5,643 nucleotides of DNA. It comes from a candidate division SR1 bacterium CG_4_9_14_3_um_filter_40_9. Lineage in GTDB: Bacteria > Patescibacteriota > Gracilibacteria > Absconditabacterales > Absconditicoccaceae. Positions 1 to 5,643 of this stretch are shown piece after piece. Location: positions 1-5,643 of the forward strand of contig PFWQ01000093.1 in assembly GCA_002791215.1 (NCBI GenBank), given 5' to 3'. How positions within the stretch are numbered: position 1 is the first letter of the stretch; each line of letters starts with the position of its first letter. Below the pieces are notes generated by a model. The model worked only from the letters and a program-made list of their open reading frames with translations. It did no database searches and was not told where the DNA came from. A program made the translations under genes and the position numbers.

Positions 1-642
1 AACAAAGAGGCTGTCATCAGTAATGGCGTTGATACCGCCCTATTTCATCCAGGTAAAATGCATACGCATGCTAATTTTAATATTCTTTTTGTCGGGAGAT
101 TGGATCCGGAAAAGAATATCCATATACTATTTGAGGCGCTGAATGAGCTAAAATTACAACATAAAATAGACAATCATGTGCAATGTACTATCGTAGGAAG
201 CTGAAGTGAAGAGAGAAAACTGCACTCATTAGCAGAAAAATATTATTTAAGAGACATTGTAGATTTTACTGGGAAGATCGCTGCAGCATCACCTCAACTT
301 GTGCAAATATATCAGAATGCTTCGGTGTATGTACTTACCTCATTCTATGAATTGGAAAGTATGACTACACTGGAAGCCATGGCGTGTGGCTGTCCCATCC
401 TCATTGCGGATAGTAATTATAGCGCTGCTAAATTTTTCGTCCATGATAACGGATACCTATTCCATCCTCACGATCCGAAAGATCTTGCAGAAAAATTATA
501 TCAACTCAGCAAGAATCCCACTCTCCTTGATACTATGAGCAAAAAAAGTATAGAATATAGCATCAATTATTCCTTCAAAAAAAGCGTAGAGCAATTGGAA
601 TCTTTTTTTCTCTCTTTCTGTATAGTCTCCTTCAAAAAATAA
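1..642 (+). CDS. Glycosyltransferase family 4-like protein, C-terminal part (5' partial, one UGA read as Gly)
   Basis: This is the donor-binding half of a GT-B glycosyltransferase, which moves a sugar from a nucleotide-sugar onto a lipid or saccharide acceptor at the cytoplasmic face of the membrane. The first 213 visible residues contain the GT4 hallmarks in order: ISNGVDTALFHP near residues 6-17, the linker into the C-terminal Rossmann domain; FVGRLDPEKN at 30-39, whose Arg33 and Lys38 match the donor-phosphate-binding pair; IVGSGSEE near 64-71; and the E-x7-E motif with Glu117 and Glu125 in YELESMTTLEAMACG. The second Gly of the VGxG motif is encoded by TGA at 202-204, so a standard-code reading would cut the protein exactly in a conserved glycine. 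The gene ends with TAA at 640-642. Its N-terminal acceptor domain lies outside the window. The family assignment is firm; the sugar and acceptor cannot be told from sequence. No transmembrane segment is visible. A hairpin overlaps the last codons. Confidence 0.9.
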
Positions 643-668
643 ATACTATTTTTTGATTGAAGACTATA
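621..668 (+). other. Imperfect stem-loop across the glycosyltransferase stop codon
   Basis: TATAGTCT (621-628) pairs with AGACTATA (661-668), and TCAAAAAAT (632-640) pairs with ATTTTTTGA (648-656). The two stems are separated by a small internal loop, and the apical loop is 7 nt (641-647). The left arm covers the last coding residues and the first base of the TAA. There is no T-run after the right arm, so this is not a standard intrinsic terminator. It may act as a 3'-end stabiliser or a weak terminator; the role is inference. Confidence 0.5.
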
Positions 669-671
669 TAG

Positions 672-727
672 TTACTACCACAATAATTCCTCATTACATT
701 TCGGACTTATTTGGGTAGTAAACTACC
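672..727 (+). promoter_or_regulatory. Mutually exclusive hairpins in the leader of the DedA-like gene
   Basis: GGTAGTAA (714-721) can pair either with TTACTACC at 672-679, giving an 8-bp stem with a long loop, or, through GGTAG (714-718), with the adjacent CTACC at 723-727, giving a 5-bp stem with a TAAA tetraloop. ACTACC occurs as a direct repeat at 674-679 and 722-727. The element lies 29 nt before the DedA-like start codon. The pairing is visible; any regulatory function is inference. The rest of the 643-756 spacer shows no convincing -35/-10 promoter pair, so the DedA-like gene may be read from the glycosyltransferase transcript. Confidence 0.3.
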
Positions 728-756
728 AGAAATAACTTTATTTTGTTCATCCTTGT

Positions 757-1455
757 ATGGATATCCAAAACATAACAGATCTTATCATCCAGTACAAATA
801 CTTCATCATGTTTTTGCTGATGTTTTTGGAATGACCGACCGTAGGATTCATTTCGGCCTTTCTCGCAGCCAAAGGATATCTTGATTTCGGAATCGTATAT
901 GCACTATCGATAGCCGGCGACGCTTCTGGAGATCTTTTACGATATCGGATAGGAAGATTCGGTAGGAACCTTGGAATAAAACGTAATAGCATTCTTCAAA
1001 AAGGGATTACCACTTTTCAGAAGAAAAGGAATCCGATTTCAAGACTCTTATTTTCCTGGAGCTGACGTTCGGGTGACTGGATTTCTTCCAAGATGCACAT
1101 ATTAGAAGAAAAGCCCCTCCTAAAATATCTAGAACGCAAAGCCAAGAAAAACTTTTTCCTCTCCCTGCTTATCGTCAAAATCACTCCTCCTCTTTCTGTA
1201 CCGGGACAATTTTCTTTTGGATTCCTCAAAGTATCATTCCGGAAATTTCTAGTGCAAACGACTTTCGTCTGCTTCCTTTTTGAATCTATCTTCCTCAATC
1301 TCTGATATTTCAGCAGTATCTCTACCAGCGTATTCAAAGATAAATTCGATACAGTCACCACCATCATAAGCACGGTATGCATAGCCATCATCGCCCTCCT
1401 GATAGGATTCTTCATCGTGAGAAGATTCAGGAATATCTCCAAGAGGCTTAAATAA
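757..1455 (+). CDS. DedA/SNARE-associated (VTT-type) family membrane protein, divergent (three UGA read as Gly)
   Basis: A 232-residue integral membrane protein of the DedA family. Members of the family are implicated in flipping of polyprenyl or phospholipid carriers and in membrane homeostasis. The visible signature is a first hydrophobic segment ending in LEGPTVGF (Glu25, Gly26, Pro27), then AGDASGDLLRYRIGRFGRN at 53-71, matching the family GD...Y.IGR.G motif, and VKITPPLSVPGQFSFG near 140-155 at the position of the RF.PG.R...AG motif, followed by further hydrophobic segments. In-frame TGA codons at 832-834 (residue 26), 1063-1065 (103) and 1303-1305 (183) must be Gly. Residue 26 is the glycine or small residue of the E-(G/S)-x-x-P region. 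The start is the first ATG after an in-frame TAA at 733-735, so no longer protein is possible; no Shine-Dalgarno is seen. The stop is TAA. Oddities are a basic, hydrophilic stretch of about 60 residues (73-132), longer than I expect, and KITPPL in place of the usual Arg-containing motif. Family membership is likely; the substrate is unknown. Confidence 0.8.
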
Positions 1456-1469
1456 ATATTCTGCAATAA

Positions 1470-1520
1470 AAAAAATCCTCCTAGACCCCGACTATTCAGA
1501 GTAACATGGGAGGATTTTTT
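1470..1520. terminator. Bidirectional intrinsic terminator between convergent genes
   Basis: AAAAAATCCTCC (1470-1481) is perfectly complementary to GGAGGATTTTTT (1509-1520), with a 27-nt loop. The left arm is preceded by further A residues and the right arm ends in a T-run. Transcripts from either strand would therefore form a stem followed by a U-tract. It sits 14 bp after the DedA-like stop and 14 bp after the lysine-rich gene stop on the opposite strand. The loop is longer than in most terminators, which lowers confidence slightly. Confidence 0.8.
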
Positions 1521-1534
1521 GTAGTGAGAGAAAA

Positions 1535-1828
1535 TTACTTCTTGCGCTTCATAGCTGCCCAACCTACTAATTTCTTAGGCTTCTTAACTTTCTTAGCTTT
1601 CTTTACTTTCTTAGCTTTCTTTACTTTCTTAGCCTTTTTCACTTTCTTCACTTTCTTAGCTTTTTTAACTTTCTTAACTTTTTTTGCTTTCTTCACTTTC
1701 TTAGCTTTTTTAACTTTCTTAACTTTTTTTGCTTTCTTAACTTTCTTAACTTTTTTTGCTTTCTTAACCTTCTTCTTTGCAACCTTTTTTACAGCCTTCT
1801 TAGCCGCTTTTTTAGCTTTTTTTGCCAT
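1535..1828 (-). CDS. Lysine-rich histone H1-like repeat protein, 97 aa
   Basis: A small, extremely basic protein. By hand count 58 of 97 residues are lysine; almost everything else is alanine or valine. An N-terminal segment (residues 1-26) of KKA/KKV character leads into 20 consecutive triplets of (V/A/P)KK (27-86), followed by a distinct 11-residue end, LVGWAAMKRKK, with the only Trp and the only Arg. The composition resembles the C-terminal tail of eukaryotic histone H1 and bacterial H1-like proteins such as chlamydial HctB and AlgP-type proteins. These bind DNA without sequence specificity and compact the nucleoid, so DNA or RNA binding is the likely role, by composition rather than homology. 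ATG at 1826-1828 is the only start in the frame after an upstream TAA, and the stop is TAA. It has no in-frame TGA, because the repeat contains no glycine. A promoter lies just upstream and a shared terminator just downstream, so it is probably monocistronic. No Shine-Dalgarno is visible. Confidence 0.85.
   Translation of the reverse strand: MAKKAKKAAKKAVKKVAKKKVKKAKKVKKVKKAKKVKKVKKAKKVKKAKKVKKVKKAKKVKKVKKAKKVKKAKKVKKAKKVKKPKKLVGWAAMKRKK
1646..1768 (-). repeat. 45-bp tandem repeat inside the lysine-rich gene
   Basis: The DNA at 1646-1690 is repeated exactly at 1691-1735, and a third, partial and slightly altered copy follows to about 1768. The unit is 45 bp, or 15 codons, and so preserves the reading frame and the (V/A)KK register. 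Each unit is built from smaller 9-bp and 15-bp pieces such as CTTTCTTA on the plus strand. This is what replication slippage within a coding repeat would leave, and the copy number may vary between strains. Confidence 0.8.
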
Positions 1829-1863
1829 TGTAGGAAATGTATAAAAAAATAAAAGACATAATT

Positions 1864-1891
1864 GTTATAGACTCTTAGTATCCAATTGCAA
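1864..1891 (-). promoter_or_regulatory. Probable sigma70-type promoter of the lysine-rich gene
   Basis: On the minus strand, TTGCAA (1886-1891) and TATAAC (1864-1869) are separated by 16 bp, close to the -35/-10 consensus. Immediately upstream of the -35 lies an A/T palindrome-like tract (ACTTTTTTAAAAAAAGT, plus strand 1894-1910) that could act as an UP element. Transcription would begin around 1857, giving a leader of about 30 nt before the ATG at 1828. It lies in the 106-bp gap after the RND stop codon. Confidence 0.6.
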
Positions 1892-1934
1892 GCACTTTTT
1901 TAAAAAAAGTATAAGAGAAAATGCATTCATATGA

Positions 1935-4900
1935 TTACTGATTAATTGTTTCTGGCGCCTCTTGGATTGGGCGGAATACCTCATCTATTTCATCATCTGT
2001 TTCAACAGCCATCGCTTCTCATTTTTTTTCTTTGTGGAAATACTCTCTAGAAATCAATCTCATCAAGGATGGAATGAATAATAAAGTAATGAAAAACGAT
2101 ACGATCAATCAGCCTATAAACGCCACTGCCATCGAGCCGAACATCTCGTCCTTGAAAGCGAGAATCAGTAATCAGGTGATTGTTACCGCTTTGGTAAGGA
2201 AGATCGGTATGAATCTTTCTGCGATGCTCATCTTGAAACTCTCAAGCACGGAGAATCATCTTTTCTCATAATATTCCTTGAAATCTTCGATATGGATAAG
2301 CGCCTGATTCACACCTACTCACAGCACTCCGAAGATTCCGAGCTGAGCGACGAAAGTGAATTTTAATCAAAGTAATGCCAAGAGGGAAATCGATCATCCT
2401 ATCGAAATAAAGATGCTCGTGATGATGACGGTAGCATATCTGACGTTGTTGAACTGGATAATCAATATCATATACATAAGGATGAGCCCTATAAGCATAG
2501 CTATTCACAAATCCTGGGCACTAGCAGCCTGAGATTGCACATCGCCAGCGGCTTTGTAGCTCAATCACTGGGGCAATGGATTGGCTTTGATGATAGCATC
2601 AATCTGCTTGGTGACATCAGAAAGCGCTACGGATTCGATTTTGTCTGCCTCGATAAGAATAACCTTTTCACCATCTAATTTGCTGATTCCTTTGAGTTCT
2701 GGTTCGATTCTCTTCTCTTTGATGATTTGTGACATATATACTTTTCAGATTTTAAAATTATCCAGATTTCATTTTGTCTGGAGGAAAGCGATAAGTGGAA
2801 GCGAATCATCGCCGAATTCACTGAAGTCTTTGATTTTGACTCCATTTGGTTCGTAGTCCGAATTCTGCACGGAGACCATGGCAAGGATAGCTGACATATT
2901 TGAGATACCTAGTGATTTGATCAGATTCTCGTCTAGTATATATTTGATCTTCCCGTTGGTATATTCTATGGACGCATTCACATTGTAAATGCCAGGAATT
3001 TTTTTGACGGATGGAAGGATTTTCTGGATATAGTCATTGATCTGCGTATACTCTTTTCATTCTATATAAAATCAGACCGCTTTACCTGCGGAGGGTGATG
3101 CCTTCTGCGTAAGCGGAGCAATATCTTGGATGAATGAATATTTCTTTTTTATATTCGTGGAAAAGAATTGTTGGAGATCTTCTACTATCTGATAGGATTT
3201 TAAGGTCCTACTTTCTCACTCGATAAGCCTGATATTGAAGGAGGCAAGATTGTTGGTCGCACCACCTCATGCAGAAAGCATACTTCAGCCATTCTGGCTT
3301 CCGAGATCTACAGAAATATCTTTTACGACTTGCGGGTACTTCGAATTGATATAGTCCAGGATGTCATTTGAAATCTGACTTGTATACTTCTGATTCTCTT
3401 GAATAGTAATCCCTGGAGCATACTTTACGTTGATCCGGACATTATTTGAATCGATGTTTCCCATAAAGTCCACCTTAACGATGCCGAGCGGAATCAATGA
3501 TACTGCCCCAATGAAAAATGCGATGAAGAACACTACTACTTTCGCCGCTCCTGCTCTCGTCGCGCTAATCCTGCCAAATCGTTGTGCGAATTTCTTTCCC
3601 GTATCTTCCAAGTATTGTAATGATTTTCTGATTCTATAATTCATTCACGGTCTATAGACGAAGGTCGTCAATATCGGTAGAATGATAAGCGTGACAAGCA
3701 ATGAAATTGCAAGATTTGAAATGATAGTCACCGGCATGGGTTTCATAAATTCGCCCATGATGCCGCTCAGCCCAAAATATAATGGGACGAAAATCGCTAT
3801 CGTCGTCGAGGTTCAGAAGATGATAGGTTTGGCATAGTTTTTGAGTGCATCTTCGATAGCCAGCCAGATATCATTTTTATGCTTTCTGAGCCCCATCACA
3901 ATTCATTGCATGATTACGATAAGATTGTCTATCATCACTCACAGCACTAGGATCAGTGAAAAGGAAACGATGTTATTGAAACTATAGCCTATGGACTTGA
4001 GGAATCAAAAATCCGCAAGATATACGATAAGAAATGAAATCAGAATCACCATGGACGATCTCATCCCCAAGAAAAAGAAGATGATGATGAGCACGAGCAA
4101 TCATGTTCCCCGGAAATTTTCGATGAAGAGATTGTAGACCTTGTTGATGAGTTCAAGCATCGATGTCGTTTCCATAAATTGGAATTCCGGATTGAGTTTG
4201 GAAAAATCAGCGACTTGAGATTTGAGATCCTTGGTCAATGTCTCTATGCTGTATCATGGGACTTTGGTCACTTGGAACGACAAAGCATTCATGCTTTCCC
4301 TCGGGACTGAAGCTTTTTTTTGCCGATCGGTGAAAATATAGGAAGATTTGTCTCCTCATTTATAGGACAATACCACTTCAGCGATATCTTCCACTTTGAT
4401 AGATTTGCCGTCTTTGCTCACGATATCGTAGTTCTTTATCTGTTCTATGAATCCGGTCAGATTGTTTTCATAGTTAGTGATTTCAAAGGAGAATAGTTTG
4501 TCGCTCACTTCTTTTTTGTCGGCAGGCATCTTGACGAAGGCTCACTTGAGTTGCGCTACGACCATCGAAATATCCAGATCCAATGCGGCTATCTTGTCAG
4601 CATCAAAATTTATCTTGATCTCTTTGGTCGGTTTCCCGATGACTGTCACTTCTCCTACTCACGGAGTGGATTTGATCTTGTCTTCGAGCGCTTTCACTTT
4701 GTCATAAATCATTTCAGTAGGATAATGCGCTGCTACAGAAAATGTATATATCGGTGTATTGCTGATGTCGACTTTTTTGAGCGTAGGAACTTTTACATCG
4801 CTAGGTAATGTAGGATAGACCTGATCTATCGCTGCTTTGATATCATTGGTCGCATCTACATCTTTCTTGTTGGGATAGAATTCCAAAGAAATTATTCCCA

Positions 4901-5156
4901 TGTTGGCAGAGCTTGTGGACTTCACATTTTTGATGAGAGAAATCGACTTAAATCTCTGCTCGAGTTTGTTGACCACCTGCTCCTCTATTGTCGCAGGATC
5001 AGCTCCTGCGTATACGACGGAAACAATATAATAAGGGATATTTGCAGATGGAGTCGCTTCTTTGGGAATCGTAAACACTGCAGAAATTCAATAGATCGTG
5101 AGAAATATTGTTACGATGAAGAGGGAAATCTTATTTTTTTTCAGGAAATTGATCAT
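1935..5156 (-). CDS. RND-family efflux permease (AcrB/HAE1-like, COG0841 type), 1073 aa, 27 UGA read as Gly
   Basis: A full-length resistance-nodulation-division transporter, an inner-membrane antiporter that exports amphiphilic compounds or lipids using the proton gradient. The order is classical: TM1 (about residues 10-27) followed by FTIPKEATPSANIPYY; first extracytoplasmic loop to about 345; TM2-TM6 (about 350-500) with GVMIDNLIVIMQG at 406-418 in TM4 and LSGIMGEFMKPMPVTI in TM6; TM7 near 536-556; second loop with the LPQGLSY motif; TM8-TM12 (about 885-1035) with GVGVNQALIHIED in TM10. Twenty-seven in-frame TGA codons, from 5088 to 2019, occupy Gly positions such as TM4 Gly406. GGN encodes about 41 other glycines. 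No TAA or TAG occurs before 1935. The start is ATG at 5156, which gives the usual short cytoplasmic lead; an in-frame ATG at 5168 would add four residues. Oddities are Asn411 where AcrB has its second TM4 Asp, no TM10 Lys, and an acidic 30-residue C-terminal tail. No membrane-fusion partner is visible. Confidence 0.95.
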
Positions 5157-5161
5157 AAAAT

Positions 5162-5198
5162 GGTCCATAAGGTCATAAAGTCTATAAGGTCGAAGGTC
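5162..5198. repeat. Degenerate ATAAGGTC short tandem repeat before the RND gene
   Basis: On the plus strand the spacer reads GGTC (5162-5165), ATAAGGTC (5167-5174), ATAAAGTC (5175-5182), ATAAGGTC (5184-5191), GAAGGTC (5192-5198), an 8-9 bp degenerate period. It fills nearly all of the 47-bp gap between the upstream stop codon and the RND start. On the coding strand it contributes ACCTTATGG-like words, and one of these contains the alternative in-frame ATG at 5168. Its role is unknown; it could be slippage-prone filler, a protein-binding array or a leader element. Confidence 0.6.
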
Positions 5199-5203
5199 AA
5201 TTA

Positions 5204-5643
5204 TTAATGCCTCTTGATAAATGATTTCTCATCACCAATTATCAAAGCCGCATGATCTTTATTATCCATATTGTTTATTATTTCAGCACCGAAATATTGG
5301 TAATAAGGAAGTAATTTTTCGTCAGAAACCACTCATCGAAATCTATGAAATTCTTTTAATATTTTTTCCACAGATTTTGAAAAAAGCTCTACGCCATGGT
5401 TACCACCTCTAAACGCATCTCTTATCTGTAGACAGGTCAGATAGGAATAATTTTCAGACGCTAGCTGCTTTTTTATGATTTCATTATTTTTATCCTTAAA
5501 TTTTTCTGGTGAACTAGAGAAATGCAACAATCCTCATATATATTCTTCATTTTTGTCATCAGTCGTGAGCATATAAGGAGTTATTTTTGCTGTTGGCTCT
5601 AGCTCAAGTAATTGGAACATTTGCTGTTTAAATGCGTCAACAT
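5204..5643 (-). CDS. Unidentified soluble protein, C-terminal 145 residues (5' partial, two UGA read as Gly)
   Basis: I do not recognise this protein. The frame enters from the right edge and runs to TAA at 5204-5206. In-frame TGA at 5534-5536 (visible residue 36, in EEYIGGLLHF) and 5333-5335 (residue 103, in RFRGVVSDEK) would be glycines; without them the frame falls into three pieces. The visible part is hydrophilic, rich in Lys, Glu and Phe, and has no membrane segment or signal peptide. Recognisable stretches are LQIRDAFRGGNHGVELFSKS in the middle and a C-terminus ending in DEKSFIKRH. The ATG at the very edge (5641-5643) is in another frame that soon meets TAG, so it is not the start. The gene lies 47 bp upstream of the RND permease on the same strand, so co-transcription is possible, but nothing in it resembles a membrane-fusion protein. 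Confidence 0.65.

Noticed and set aside
202..204. TGA as a programmed stop or selenocysteine codon in the glycosyltransferase
   Set aside because: The position is a glycine in the GT4 family and the same reading explains all other TGA codons in the window.
1017..1562. 181-codon open frame on the minus strand
   Set aside because: It is antisense to the DedA-like gene and runs across the terminator. It looks longer than the true gene's fragments only because the standard code stops the plus strand at UGA.
1646..1768. CRISPR-like array
   Set aside because: The repeats are contiguous and in frame with no unique spacers; they encode lysine triplets.
1506..1844. 112-codon plus-strand frame encoding a Phe/Leu/Thr repeat
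   Set aside because: It is the complement of the lysine-rich repeat. The low-complexity FFTFLAF pattern is a by-product of AAG/AAA lysine codons on the other strand, which has a proper promoter, start and family-like composition.
1894..1910. ACTTTTTTAAAAAAAGT as an intrinsic terminator of the RND gene
   Set aside because: The palindrome is pure A/T in its core with no proper loop or G+C stem. It is better placed as an A/T tract upstream of the lysine-rich gene's -35 box.
2032..2856. Several 69-91 codon frames on both strands inside the 3' half of the RND gene
   Set aside because: They lie in frames other than the continuous RND frame, which has clear family motifs throughout.
1935..5156. 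RND gene as a decayed pseudogene with many stops
   Set aside because: All 27 interruptions are TGA and none is TAA or TAG. No frameshift is seen, and the motifs and length match an intact protein, which random decay would not produce.

Overview
The window reads sensibly only if UGA is translated as glycine (NCBI genetic code 25). That code is known from the candidate phyla Gracilibacteria (BD1-5) and Absconditabacteria (SR1) of the Patescibacteria/CPR radiation. With the standard code, four of the five genes break into fragments. With UGA read as Gly they become intact members of recognisable families or long open frames, with in-frame UGA falling at family-conserved glycines. By hand count there are 27 in-frame UGAs in the RND transporter, 3 in the DedA-like protein, 1 in the glycosyltransferase and 2 in the unidentified gene. 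All five frames end in TAA. The DNA is AT-rich, intergenic gaps are short, and none of the three genes with a visible start has an obvious Shine-Dalgarno sequence.

Layout. (1) 1-642 (+): C-terminal part of a GT-B fold, family 4-like glycosyltransferase, running in from the left edge. (2) 643-756: a spacer with two inverted-repeat systems. (3) 757-1455 (+): a divergent DedA/SNARE-associated family membrane protein. (4) 1470-1520: a hairpin with A-tract and T-tract flanks that can serve as a bidirectional terminator for the two convergent genes around it. (5) 1535-1828 (-): a 97-residue protein that is about 60% lysine, built from (V/A)KK triplets like a histone H1 tail, with a good sigma70-type promoter just upstream. 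(6) 1935-5156 (-): a full-length 1073-residue RND-family efflux permease. (7) 5162-5198: a degenerate ATAAGGTC tandem repeat. (8) 5204-5643 (-): the C-terminal 145 residues of a soluble protein I do not recognise, running off the right edge.

How they may fit together. The glycosyltransferase and DedA-like protein are both envelope or lipid-related and point the same way. The RND permease lies downstream of the unidentified gene on the other strand, 47 bp away, and could be co-transcribed with it. No membrane-fusion protein or outer-membrane channel gene is visible, which is notable because CPR bacteria are generally thought to lack a classical outer membrane. The lysine-rich protein has its own promoter and probably acts on the nucleoid. 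I see no tRNA, rRNA, CRISPR array, insertion sequence or phage gene. The main item of interest is the recoded genetic code. The next two are the lysine-rich repeat protein and the altered proton-relay motifs of the RND pump.
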